Both the position numbers and the translations under genes were made by a program. Under the pieces are notes generated by a model that saw only the letters and a list, made by a program, of their open reading frames with translations, searched no databases and was not told where the DNA came from. From Ardenticatenaceae bacterium (GTDB taxonomy: Bacteria; Chloroflexota; Anaerolineae; Promineifilales; Promineifilaceae), in NCBI GenBank assembly GCA_020634215.1, contig JACKCD010000029.1:1-64000 (forward strand): a stretch of DNA of 64,000 nucleotides. The letters are read 5' to 3'. Below are positions 11,401-20,103 of this stretch, in pieces (position 1 is the stretch's first letter; every line of letters starts with the position of its first letter).

Positions 11401-14400
11401 CGTTAAAGAAGTTGGAACCACTCTTGGTCAGTAAGCGCTGCGGCGTGGCAGTGGTTTGGGTCGGTTTGACCCACATGCCAACGCTAAAGTTGGTGAGCGC
11501 AAGGTTGTTTGTTTGCGCCAGTGTCAGGGTGTCGTTGCCATCGAACGTGACCGCTTCGCGTACCTGCCCTTTGTCGCCTGCGTCGGGACAGGTATCAACC
11601 GAAGTACAGGTTGCAACATACCGACTTTCAGAATCATCCACAAAGGAGCGAATGCCCTGATTGGCGACGACTCCGTTATTGGTTTTTAATCCTTCATCCA
11701 GATGGAGATTGATCGCCGGAACGCGATTGAAATACGCCTGTACTTCACTGGCTGTCAGGGCACGTTTGACAATGGTCAACTCGTCCATTAGCCCGTTAAA
11801 GTAAGCAAAACCATCATAACCGATACGCAAGCTGTCCCTAACGCCCGGCAGACCATAGGCAGTTGAGCCTTTGTTTTCACCGTTGACATAGAAGGTGTAG
11901 ATGCCGTTTTCATAAACATAGGCGAGATGATACCAACGGCCGATATTGTTATAGAGGGTAAAATTGTCGGTCCAACGATAATCAGCCACACCCGGCCGGC
12001 CGGAATTAAGCAACGCTAAGTCGTAACTGCCGACCTCGACCAGAGGCGTATCGCCAAAATTGTTGGAGCCTCGGAAAGTGTCGGGCTTCACCCACATCAT
12101 CGCCGTAAAACTGCCTTCAGACGTACCCAGCGCGGTTGAGGATGTGCTAATGGTTAGGTAATCGTCAACGCCATCAAAGTCCAACGCCTGGTTAAACCGA
12201 CCGGGTACGCCGCTGGTGGGGCAACTGTTGCCGCTGCAAGAGACGGTGACGGCGTTGCCCGATTGGTCGGCAAAGAGGGAGGTGCCGGGGGCTTCGTCGA
12301 AGGTTAAATCGAGGGCGGTGCTGGTGGAACGGAAAATGTCGGCGACCACCGCCGGGGTTAGGGGGTAGCCATAGACGCGGAAATCGTCGAGGGTTCCTTT
12401 AAAGAAGTCGTTGTAATTCGACCAACTCATGGAGCCGATAATGTTGGGTACGCACAGAGTACCACAGGCTGGCAGTGAGACAGGATTGCTCCGTTCGCCA
12501 AGATAGGTTGTACTGCGGATACCGGTGATTTGGGTAATGCTGGTGTCTTTCTTGCCCGTGTCCTGATCGTAGTTGGTGTCACTGCTTTCATCTTCGGGGC
12601 AGGTAATGAAACAGCCACCGTCCCGGTTGTCCCAGACGCGGAACCAGGAGTTGGTGTCGTTGACAACGGCCGTTTTTCCCAACGCCCACGAGCTCGTTCC
12701 ATTACTCAAATTGCTCCAGGCAAGGTTGCCAGATGAGGCGTCGCTATTGAAATTGAGGCGCATCTCCGCTTTCTGGCCGATGCCAGCGGCATCTTTCAAG
12801 TTGGTAAACGACATCTGGTTAAAGTAGAGATAGCCGAAATCATTCGGCCGGCCGATATAGAAATTGCTCACATTGGGTGGGGTCACGGCGGCGCAGCTGC
12901 CCGTCGTGCCGCCAGCAATCGGCGCACCGTTGACATAGAAAGTGAGGACGGAGCCATCGTAGCTGACGGCGAGGTGCTGCCAACTGTTGTTGACGGCCAC
13001 CACGCCACTGTTGGCGCTGGCGACTTCACAGGTGGTGGTGCCGTCGCCCCAGATCATGCGTAAACGGCCGTTGCTGCCCACAAACAAACTGGGGAAGATT
13101 GTTTTACTCGTAGCCGTCGGCCGATACCCAAAAACGCCCTGATAATCCGCATCCGTCCATTTGCCGTGCGCCGTGGCCGATTCATTGCTGAAGGGATAGG
13201 TTCGCGTTTGCGGCCGAATCCACGTCGCAAAGGCAAACGCATCCCCTGACAAGTCGGGGGCAGTCGCCACCAGATTGTTGACCTGGTTGAAGGTCGCGCC
13301 GCCGTTGCCAACGGCGGGACACGCCGCCCCGCTACAGCTCACGTCGTCGCTGCCCCACGTAGTGCCATCGCGCATGTTCACTTGCAGCAGCGGCGTGGCG
13401 TAGCGATCAAGGATCGTCCCCGCATCCAGGGCCGTTGGGTAAATTTCAACCTCGTCCATTTGGCCGATAAAGCCTTGCGTGCCTGATCCATCGGCCTTGA
13501 GCGAGCCAATGAGCACCGGCTGATTGTTGTTGCAGAGCGCACCGCTGTACACCTGCGAGCCAACCAGCTTGCCGTTGAGATACAACGCCAGGCTAGACCC
13601 GTCGTAAGTAGCGGTGACGTGGCTCCAAACGTTCAGCGGTATAGACCCCGACGCGCTTTCCACGATGCCGTTGGACGCGCCACAGCTATTGGAGGCGACA
13701 AAGGTGATTCGGCCATTGTTGTAGGCAAGGAAGTAGTTTTGATTGACGTAGAAGTCGGCTCCTTTGCTGATCAGCGTGCCAAATTGGCTGGCTGTGGTGG
13801 GCTTGATCGCCAGCGATAGCGTGAACTGTGATAAATCCAAGTCGCTGCTGTCTGGCACAACCACCACGTCGTGGCCGTCAAAGGTGAGCTGCTGGCTGTC
13901 GGCAACGGGGCAGCTTGCCCCGCTACAACTGCCGTTGTTTTGCCGGAAGGAGGCATCGGCGAAGGTGGTGCTGCCCGGATTGTCGTTGAGATGGAGCCAC
14001 ACAACGCGGTCGGTGGGGTCGTCTATCTTGGCACCGGCGCGGATTGCCATGTTGACGGGGCCGGTGCTGTTGAGTCCGGCTTCTGTTAGGCCGACGGAAC
14101 CGTTGACGGTAACGGCCGTTTGTGGGGCAATCGCTTCCGTAGCTTGGTAGCGCAGCACATTGTCGAGCGGCAGTTCCGTTTCCACCAGCCCCCGCGCATA
14201 GGGTAAGCTAAGTTCGTTGGTCACAACGGCCGTATAGCCAAGCACACTGGTGGGGGAGACAAAGGGCAACTGGCTGTTGTCGGATTGGATGGTCGCATCC
14301 AGCGACAGTACGTTGAGCGTCGAAGCCACATTCGGGTTGTAGGCGTAGATGCGCTCCTGCTTGTCGGTCAGGCTGTCATCATCGCTATCGGGATCGAGCG

Positions 14401-17400
14401 GATCGGCACTGACCTGCACCAGCAGCGGATTGCCACTGGCATCGTAATCATAAACAACCGACCAGCCGCCAGTGTAAACCGTTTTTTCCGCCGAACAGGT
14501 TGGCGGATTGAGGTTTCCCACTACGCTGGTGTCATAGGGGTAAATTTGGTTGGGGTGGAAATGCTCCTCGTTGTCGGTGAGGCCATCGCCATCGCTATCT
14601 TTGCGTGCCGGATTCGTACTATAAAACAGTTCCCAGTAGTCGGTGAGGCCGTCGCAATCGCTGTCGCCCTTGGTGGGGTCAAAACCGGCGGTGGCTACTT
14701 CAAAGGCATCGGGCAAGCCATCGCCGTCGCTGTCGGGGTTGCTGTCATCGGGGTCGGGGCCGCTGAGCGCCTGACTCCGCAAGCCGTCGCCATCGGCATC
14801 GGCCAATATGGGGAAGGTTGCGTCCCACGCCAGCCGATAGCCGTTGCTGCCATCGCTCGATGGCTGGAGCGTGAGCGCGTGCAAATCATCAATTGATCCC
14901 GGCCAGACATCAAATATGAAGCTGTTCTCTAGCGGCTGATGGTTTGTGTCATCATATTGACTTAGCCAACAGACGAGCGGGAGCAACCAGCAGTTTTGCT
15001 GTTGGACGGCGAACCCTTCGGCAAAATAGATCGGTAGCCCTTTGTTGATGCCAGCTTGGGCAAAGGTATGGCTGTAGGGTTGGATGGGTAGTTCTTGGTA
15101 GAAACGGGCATCATTGGCGCTAAACGAGTTGGCCTTCTTGCCCGGCACTGGGTTCCAGCTTGTGCCATTGAGGTCAAGGGGTATGTCTTGTTTATTGGGT
15201 TGGAATTGATAGGCAAAGGTGGCATCATCCAAATATTGATCGTCCCATTGCCAGCCGGAGATGTAGCCTAGCCAATTGGGATCATTCATGTAGAGCGTGG
15301 TGGTCACGGTTCCGGTAAGGGTGATACTGTTGCCGACGATCATGCCATAAAGCCCAGTTTCGTTACCGAGTATGGGAGCACCGAGGTTAAGCGCGAACCG
15401 ATCATCACGGGCGAGGGCGACGAGCGGGGTGGTGTCGTTGATGACGTAAGCCAACCCTTTTGCCAATGCGCCAGTAATGCCACCACACGCCCATGAGGCG
15501 ATCTCCGGTTCTTTTGCGGAAAATTTGGTCACAGCACACACAGCTCCGACAACGGCATCAACGATAGCGATGAAGGCGAGAAGAAGCCCTAAAATAGGAA
15601 TGCTGGACAGCACAATCAGGACATCAAGAATAGCGATGAAGACATCCACGATAATCCCGGCAATTTGCTCGGCGAGGAAGCGGCTGAATTGGGGGGAGTC
15701 GGTTTGGTAACGGCCGTTTGCCAACGCCACACCAATCGTCAAAGCGGCCGTAGCACCCGAAATTACCACGCCCGCCACGCCCCACGCTTTGGCAATCCTC
15801 TGCGCTTTTAGCGTATGGAGCGGGGAGAGATCATCGGGATTGATGTTATAGCTCTTTTTGAAAGACGCTTCCGCCCTATCGAACCGACTGATCGTTTGCG
15901 TCATTTTGCCATCTAGCTCAACAAGCTGGGTCTGCAAATCAGTGTATTTAGCCACCAATGATGGAGGGAGCTTGTTCACAGCATCATCGGAAAATCCCAT
16001 CGCTTTGGCCGCTTGTTGTACAGCCACGTCATTATCATGGAAATAGAAGCCTATTTTGGAGCGCACCGCTTGATTGTAGGCCAGTTTATCAGCGTTCATC
16101 TTGGATAATTTCAACTGATCTTGGGCGATTAAATCATCAATCTCTGATTGAATGCTCACCATTTGGTCGTTGATGGCGATCATGCGAGCCTTTTGATTCT
16201 CGATGTTTCCTAGGATAAGGCGCACGTTTGGATTGAGCCTAGCACTCGCGCGCACCTCCGTCATCACCGCTTCATTGGCAAACCACAGATGCCCATAAGT
16301 CGCTATTGCCCCACTCGCCAATGGATAGGTGGTGGCTAACACCGTTTTAAATGTGGCTGACAACCCGCTTGACTGGGCACGGCCGTTTTCGGCGGCAAAA
16401 ATGAGTGCGCCATCGGTCAAATGTTTAAAACTGCCCTGTTCGATGCTGATGCGCGGCAGATAGGTTAGCTCGGTCAGCGCCTGCGACAGTGCCGATGAAT
16501 CGGTGCCGCTGGCAAGTTGCCCATAGGCTTTGGCAACGGCCGCTATGGACGAAGCCAAGCCTTGCCAGGCGGCTGTTCCCTGCGTATCAATGGTGCTGTC
16601 AACGGTGGGGAAATCCTGCCCGGCCAAATTGAGGAGGGTAAAGGTATCTTTGACTTTGGTCGTCATTTCTTGCACGAGGGCGGCGGCCGTTTCGCTGGGC
16701 AGGGGATAGTCGGCAAGCACAAGGTCGGTTGGGGTGGGATTGAGCAAGGGGGCATTTACCCCTACCGACATTGCCAGATAGAAGTTCTGCGCCAGCAGGG
16801 CCGCCCCTTGTCGTTCCAGATCGTAGGCGGGGTCGTATTGGGTCACGGGAGCCGTGGCGTTGATCAACTGGTAGCTGGCGAGAACGGGATCGGTAAAGAC
16901 AGTTTCTAGCTTGGGGCCGAGTTGGTCTACGGTTGTGCCTAAATCGGCCGCTTGCCATGTTGCCCCGTTAAATTGATACGGCTGCCAGCGCATCATACCG
17001 TCAACGGCAACCGCTTTGGCCGTTAAATCAACGGTCATCACCGAATCGGCATAGACGGTGCGGGTGATGACGGTCGGCGTGCTGTTGATGTCAACCTCTT
17101 CGATGGTGCCAAGGGTGACGCTGCGGTAGCTTTGTTCACCGGCCATGAGGACGGTGGTGGTGGTGCCGGAAATGGGGGCGGAGGGGTAGAGCGAGGTGGT
17201 GATGAAGCTGTTAACGGCCGTTAAATCCACCGCGCCAAACAAAGCCACCTCATCCATCAACCCGCTGCTTTCACTGGTTTGAATGTTCGTCAGCCCCCAT
17301 GTATTGAGCGAGGTGTCTACATTGCTCAACGGGAACCGTTGGCCGCTCACCTTGTCGCCTGTGAGCCACGTTTTTTGCATGGTATCGGCCAAATGCCACA

Positions 17401-19747
17401 GCTCGTTTTGGTAGTTGGCGTTGCCGCTGCCGGGGGTTTGCCCGGCCAACAGTGCCGTTGCCCCGTGATGTTCGCTCACCGACAAGCCAGTGATGCGGAA
17501 CGTTTCGGGGTAGGTTTGGAGCAGGGTGGTGACGCTCGTCCAGTTGGCGCTGTTGTCGCAATAGTTGGCGGCGGCGTTGGCTGGCGGCGTACAATGGTCT
17601 TGCTGGCCGTTGACAAACCAGACGACGCGCATTTCATGGGGGTTGCCCCAGTCGGAAACGGCCGTTTGCAACCGATACGGAATCCGCGCCTGCCAGCCCA
17701 CCGACCCGCCCCCCGTTGGGTCGGTAATCTCAATCAGCGGCAGATTGGCAATCCGCTCCCCATTTGGCCCTAAGCGTACCGTCATGGCATATTGATTGGT
17801 GACAGTCGTATCGAGCCAGGTGGAAATGGGGGTGGTCGCGGTGATGACCGGCGTGCCATTGACGGGCAAGCCGCCAGCAGGATTGGTTGGTGAATAGGGA
17901 ATTGTAACCTCCAACATCGGCATCAGTTGAATGTCGCCATCGCCGTTGCCAAGCGTGTTGGGGGTCATGCGCTGGTGCTGGCCTACGTTATCGGCGTCGG
18001 GCCAGTCGAGAATGCTGTTTGTCCACCAGAGATGTTGATCATTTAACGGCCGTATTTGCAGGTCAACAACGATGTTCCGCGCCGTCTGGGCATTAACCAG
18101 ATCAAGCTTAAAGACACTGTTGTCGGTGACGACCTGCGACGCATTGGGATTCAGATCAATGCTGTCCGGCACACCGTCGCCGTCGTTGTCAAAATCATAC
18201 ACATCCGGCACCTCGTCAGCATCGCGGTCAAGGCAAGGAATGTCGGGGTATTCGGGATTAGTGTCTACTATCACGCCGTTGCTGGTGTCGCTGCGGGTAA
18301 AGCATTCCGCGCCGTCATCCAGCCCATCGCCGTTGCTATCGGGGTTGAGCGGGTCGAGCGTCCAGGTGCCGAACCATTCAAACGCGGCCACCTCACGGCC
18401 GTCGCTAATCCCATCGCCATCCGTATCCACTTTCTCGATATTGGTGCCGAGTTCGTACCGTTCAACCATATCGGTCAGCCCATCGCCATCGCAGTCGCTG
18501 GTGGCGGTGATGACGCAGGAGGAGGGTGTGGTGGGCGCAAACGCGGGCATGGCCGATGGCAAATTGGTTGCTGCTGAGGCCACCTCTTGCGCTTGGGCAA
18601 ATTCGGCCTGGCGAGCCGTCTGCCGCTCGTTAAAGGCGTTGATTTGTTCGTTTTGAGCGTAGAGTTGTTGCGCCTGTAGCAATGGGGAGGCGAGCATAGA
18701 GGCGACGAGGGTCAGGTTGAGGGCGACTCGTACCTCAGGCCGCCGGCCGTGAATAACCAGCAGCGCCCCGCCAGCCAAGAGAATGAGCAGGAGGCCACCG
18801 TTCATGCCCGCCTGACGCAATGTTTCGGCGGACAGATTGCCAAAAACGGCCGTTGCCAGCGTCTGTGCTGTTCCTAGCGGATCCTGGAACCAGCTATTTA
18901 AAGCGAGTTCCCCCGCTGGTTGCGACCAATCGCTGTAAACAGTTGTGATTTCGGCCGAAACCCATTCGCTGGCTCCTGCCTGCGCTGGGAATTCTAGCTG
19001 AACAAGCTGGCGCATGGGCAGATCACGACCATCTGCACCCTGGTAGACCCAAATCTCGCCGCGACCACTCATGTCAACATACGCTTGGGCAAGCTGTAAG
19101 GTGATCCCGGGCGGCAGTTCGCCGCTACGGATTAACTGCTCTTCCAATTGGTCGCGTATCGCCACGGCATATTTGTGACCATTCACATCGAATTGGTAGC
19201 GGGTGATGTTGCGGGTCAAGGAAACGGGTAGGAGTTCCGTTGGAAATGCGCTGTTAGCCAACGAACCATCAGCGAGCTGTAGATTGTCAGCGGCCGTGAG
19301 AAAGCCCATCGGATCATTACCGGGGGCGAATAGTTCGGTCGCCAATTCCACCTCTGTCCATTCATCTGCTTCGCTGAGACGGCCGTAACCGCGCCCATCC
19401 TCAATTTTGATTTGCAGTGCCGGATGATTGGCCGCACTGATTTGCAAGGTCATGCTGTCGGCCGGCACATCCACTTCACCGCTGATCTTTTGGGTTTCGA
19501 CACGTGTGCTACGCCCCACATTTTCCAGCAGCAACGTCGGATGATACGTTTGGACAATGGTTGATTCGTAGCGATATTGCCCACTGTTATTGGCCTGATC
19601 AATGGCCTGCGCGACTTGCTGGCTTGCCGTTGGCGGGCGTGTTTTCGCCATAACGGCCGGTAGGGTTTGGGACACAGCCAGCGCAAGCAGGCCGGCAACC
19701 AGGCTCATCATGATGACAATGTTTAGTGAGGTGTGCTTTTTACGCAT
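5462..19747 (-). CDS. Giant secreted multidomain surface protein (4761 residues)
   Basis: Start ATG 19747 is 7 nt after AGGAG; a TTG two codons earlier is too close to it. Order: signal peptide (1-33); LolA/LppX-like region (about 35-270); hydrophobic segments at 314-333 and 343-362; thrombospondin-type-3 calcium repeats of the DxDGDGxxD type (about 415-525); unassigned beta-rich region; helical coiled-coil stretch (about 1170-1300); membrane-like segments (about 1316-1345 and 1362-1408); second TSP3 set (about 1646-1806); five LamG-like domains (DNA about 14015 to 9680), each with a C-x3/4-C-P insert; Ig-like segments; two DUF11 repeats (about 9440-8660); PKD-like region; choice-of-anchor-U-like domain (about 7860-7340); seven divergent InlB B-repeats (about 7350-5780); FN3-like end. 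No LPXTG motif. Probably adhesin- or sheath-like. It carries 16 AACGGCCGTT copies. Domain calls are by pattern, boundaries approximate. Confidence 0.85.
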   Translation of the reverse strand: MRKKHTSLNIVIMMSLVAGLLALAVSQTLPAVMAKTRPPTASQQVAQAIDQANNSGQYRYESTIVQTYHPTLLLENVGRSTRVETQKISGEVDVPADSMTLQISAANHPALQIKIEDGRGYGRLSEADEWTEVELATELFAPGNDPMGFLTAADNLQLADGSLANSAFPTELLPVSLTRNITRYQFDVNGHKYAVAIRDQLEEQLIRSGELPPGITLQLAQAYVDMSGRGEIWVYQGADGRDLPMRQLVQLEFPAQAGASEWVSAEITTVYSDWSQPAGELALNSWFQDPLGTAQTLATAVFGNLSAETLRQAGMNGGLLLILLAGGALLVIHGRRPEVRVALNLTLVASMLASPLLQAQQLYAQNEQINAFNERQTARQAEFAQAQEVASAATNLPSAMPAFAPTTPSSCVITATSDCDGDGLTDMVERYELGTNIEKVDTDGDGISDGREVAAFEWFGTWTLDPLNPDSNGDGLDDGAECFTRSDTSNGVIVDTNPEYPDIPCLDRDADEVPDVYDFDNDGDGVPDSIDLNPNASQVVTDNSVFKLDLVNAQTARNIVVDLQIRPLNDQHLWWTNSILDWPDADNVGQHQRMTPNTLGNGDGDIQLMPMLEVTIPYSPTNPAGGLPVNGTPVITATTPISTWLDTTVTNQYAMTVRLGPNGERIANLPLIEITDPTGGGSVGWQARIPYRLQTAVSDWGNPHEMRVVWFVNGQQDHCTPPANAAANYCDNSANWTSVTTLLQTYPETFRITGLSVSEHHGATALLAGQTPGSGNANYQNELWHLADTMQKTWLTGDKVSGQRFPLSNVDTSLNTWGLTNIQTSESSGLMDEVALFGAVDLTAVNSFITTSLYPSAPISGTTTTVLMAGEQSYRSVTLGTIEEVDINSTPTVITRTVYADSVMTVDLTAKAVAVDGMMRWQPYQFNGATWQAADLGTTVDQLGPKLETVFTDPVLASYQLINATAPVTQYDPAYDLERQGAALLAQNFYLAMSVGVNAPLLNPTPTDLVLADYPLPSETAAALVQEMTTKVKDTFTLLNLAGQDFPTVDSTIDTQGTAAWQGLASSIAAVAKAYGQLASGTDSSALSQALTELTYLPRISIEQGSFKHLTDGALIFAAENGRAQSSGLSATFKTVLATTYPLASGAIATYGHLWFANEAVMTEVRASARLNPNVRLILGNIENQKARMIAINDQMVSIQSEIDDLIAQDQLKLSKMNADKLAYNQAVRSKIGFYFHDNDVAVQQAAKAMGFSDDAVNKLPPSLVAKYTDLQTQLVELDGKMTQTISRFDRAEASFKKSYNINPDDLSPLHTLKAQRIAKAWGVAGVVISGATAALTIGVALANGRYQTDSPQFSRFLAEQIAGIIVDVFIAILDVLIVLSSIPILGLLLAFIAIVDAVVGAVCAVTKFSAKEPEIASWACGGITGALAKGLAYVINDTTPLVALARDDRFALNLGAPILGNETGLYGMIVGNSITLTGTVTTTLYMNDPNWLGYISGWQWDDQYLDDATFAYQFQPNKQDIPLDLNGTSWNPVPGKKANSFSANDARFYQELPIQPYSHTFAQAGINKGLPIYFAEGFAVQQQNCWLLPLVCWLSQYDDTNHQPLENSFIFDVWPGSIDDLHALTLQPSSDGSNGYRLAWDATFPILADADGDGLRSQALSGPDPDDSNPDSDGDGLPDAFEVATAGFDPTKGDSDCDGLTDYWELFYSTNPARKDSDGDGLTDNEEHFHPNQIYPYDTSVVGNLNPPTCSAEKTVYTGGWSVVYDYDASGNPLLVQVSADPLDPDSDDDSLTDKQERIYAYNPNVASTLNVLSLDATIQSDNSQLPFVSPTSVLGYTAVVTNELSLPYARGLVETELPLDNVLRYQATEAIAPQTAVTVNGSVGLTEAGLNSTGPVNMAIRAGAKIDDPTDRVVWLHLNDNPGSTTFADASFRQNNGSCSGASCPVADSQQLTFDGHDVVVVPDSSDLDLSQFTLSLAIKPTTASQFGTLISKGADFYVNQNYFLAYNNGRITFVASNSCGASNGIVESASGSIPLNVWSHVTATYDGSSLALYLNGKLVGSQVYSGALCNNNQPVLIGSLKADGSGTQGFIGQMDEVEIYPTALDAGTILDRYATPLLQVNMRDGTTWGSDDVSCSGAACPAVGNGGATFNQVNNLVATAPDLSGDAFAFATWIRPQTRTYPFSNESATAHGKWTDADYQGVFGYRPTATSKTIFPSLFVGSNGRLRMIWGDGTTTCEVASANSGVVAVNNSWQHLAVSYDGSVLTFYVNGAPIAGGTTGSCAAVTPPNVSNFYIGRPNDFGYLYFNQMSFTNLKDAAGIGQKAEMRLNFNSDASSGNLAWSNLSNGTSSWALGKTAVVNDTNSWFRVWDNRDGGCFITCPEDESSDTNYDQDTGKKDTSITQITGIRSTTYLGERSNPVSLPACGTLCVPNIIGSMSWSNYNDFFKGTLDDFRVYGYPLTPAVVADIFRSTSTALDLTFDEAPGTSLFADQSGNAVTVSCSGNSCPTSGVPGRFNQALDFDGVDDYLTISTSSTALGTSEGSFTAMMWVKPDTFRGSNNFGDTPLVEVGSYDLALLNSGRPGVADYRWTDNFTLYNNIGRWYHLAYVYENGIYTFYVNGENKGSTAYGLPGVRDSLRIGYDGFAYFNGLMDELTIVKRALTASEVQAYFNRVPAINLHLDEGLKTNNGVVANQGIRSFVDDSESRYVATCTSVDTCPDAGDKGQVREAVTFDGNDTLTLAQTNNLALTNFSVGMWVKPTQTTATPQRLLTKSGSNFFNANFRLWLLDNSLTVRFDRQSACLNGEGNWHWVDAATPLLENQWNHVLATHDATSGEMKIYINGALAGTTSGIGNSVCTAANPIRLGQGFSGGMDEVTVAPSVLTASAAADLYNYQAAWYDVVSQHSLYIDADLPTVDLSKTAVILNTAQTVLYIGADDATSPVTKVEYRINGGSWQEATSANNQAANSSAWLFYFQQNSGSYTLEARATDAGGNVSTIKSAVITVDGQAPTVTISNSSAVVQAIDSVALSGTAVDSQSGVPANGVTIHTLDWQNELVGGNQIATLDGAGNWQVSQPFATVPYGSYTVVATAQDEVGNSATTTKPINLDGLPPYADVTRSDHYFVTTNGEMVTGVAGEPPYPADGRTLHLHFEDGAGLWADGAKTKFAMQCATTACPTSGVAGQRGTAIAFDGVDDVLHFGGNETVTTTVTAGQLGLLDGSFTVMAWVKADDWTGSFPILGSSPATPGDGLLLGLENGRSTLGYGGDDTTLTDAIPTGEWVHLAWRFDAEAGERSFFVNGVAVGDPSTGHSALAAEDEIELGRARGSSYYGGSLDELVIFGKSLDAETIYDIAHPVNSTISALSLRIRSYEERDAGQFAGTWNSVTLDTANALFTTWQYALPTLAQGSYKIDLLVTDSSGNSSFVEGAWDLAVIPPDVTVSKQTNATLVELGDPVTFTIHYTNTTLAPVSGVSLHEVVPVDSSFNAALSDAGWNCTPDGSAGNECILTVGALAAGESGSATFAVTAANTWSAGTTTISNTVTIEVDGNDNNPADNVGSAEVPINGGVDLAVSIVSDGNPLYYDDSQPTPVYTITYSNLSSDQTAVAELVEPLPPGAQSSFANFETGWRCDSIYTGGTCTYQLGEVAPGASGTITFTLAPSFTPPPANEVINTVSIRDISGVTDFNPANDEASVTTPFILDFDIVPSQEAVMVNEGETAVLTGTVVDSSGAWSLLFPGPSVGAIAQDTINLTWTWTYTTTDGPDESQLVDLVGIFNEGGVVITHTFPLTVVNVLPTVPITGTNQVAVGATYNLALGSVFDPGPDTVTACSLDWGDETTSDCFASLGGGSLGHVYGNGRLHPTITVNLTDEDGTHVAASKQLTITGITPSLNVDQATVGGDESQIVTNSGTYTPPDAAFSWSASEGMVVDEGNGVWSWSLPAGSAEGSRTVTIHASTANTTFTVNVLGDGAASHLEDGAPNGGDGNSDGTPDKAQMNVASLPSPITGQYVTLAASPGMTFTNVSFPATPTSGAGSLPTDVDFPLGFPTFHLSGMGAGGSAEVTLYLTSAVGINTYYKYDTTNGWYEFDYDVGTDTGAELVGNTISLYFVDGARGDSDLSANGTITDPGGPAFKLVTYNLTVNTTGGGSVSVPSGSYPAGTVLNLTAIEDAGWGFSGWQGALSGSQISQTLTMNQDRSITAVFAPLAYTLNVAVVGNGSVGQTPLQTTYAYNDLVALNAVAETGWSFSGWSGDVTGSNAAKNVTMNGNKVITATFTQDSYTVTTNVSGNGSVVVSPDQAGYVYGDVVSVLAVPDPGYKLQSWSGDLSGDGAGQSLTMDEDKSVTAIFATATYTVETSIIGSGTVLVDPVQSSYSYDEVVNVTAVPATDWAFSHWALGLSGITATQSLAITGNTNLQAVFEPITYGLNVGWTGDGAVGIVPDKTAFTAGEVVTVTATSGVGHTFTGWREQQSDTLFSTSITTTVTMTEEKSILAVFTPITYTLDVNLVGSGSVAIGLVDVTCAADCSQEISYGSVISMTAAAAPGATFTGWSGAVSGTQATVTVTVTADTQVTAVFTTSDTQTLTVTTAGAGSGSVTSNPAGIACSSSGGDCVQAFNSGTVVTLSAVAASGSIFDGWSGACSGTDSCVVTMDTAQAVTATFATAPTVSISKNGNDVVLNWVHTVQSGNYEVWYSPVPYFAISDPEAVKLSDIQGTTAGETLTFTHVGVAANSSSYFYLIRVTNSSGEVLSNQVGKVGFAIQPGQ

Positions 19748-19822
19748 TTGCAAGCTCCTGTCAATGAGGCATCAGATTTTTATGGATGAAACACGCGAAA
19801 TCATTGCGCGTAGAGGTTGTTA

Positions 19823-20053
19823 TCAAACGCTTTTGTTGCTGTCGTTACGGTTGATGGCGGAAGGTAGCACATTGATTGTTTGTGCTAGAGAACTCAGAAG
19901 ATGGATAACCATTTCTTGTTCCGTGGCAAAATGGTGTGTTTCACCAGTTTGCACATTTTGAAGAGTGGATCGCCAACGGCCGTTATTCTCAGCCCGTTGC
20001 AAACGCAGCAAAAAAGCCTGATAATTATTTTCCATGGGTTGCAGTATACGCAT
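19823..20053 (-). CDS. Small conserved-looking hypothetical protein
   Basis: About 76 residues (70 if the internal ATG at 20035 is used); neither start has a clear Shine-Dalgarno. The sequence W-R-S-T-L-Q-N-V-Q-T-G-E-T-H-H-F-A-T followed by an amphipathic helix resembles small proteins common in Chloroflexota genomes beside secreted proteins or regulators, but I cannot name a function. It lies 75 nt upstream of the giant gene on the same strand, so the two may be cotranscribed, and it is divergent from the SARP regulator 50 nt away. Confidence 0.6.
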   Translation of the reverse strand: MRILQPMENNYQAFLLRLQRAENNGRWRSTLQNVQTGETHHFATEQEMVIHLLSSLAQTINVLPSAINRNDSNKSV

Positions 20054-20103
20054 CAAACGTCATACGAACGTCATGCGCGGCAGCGAAAGTAAGGAAAAAG
20101 CGG

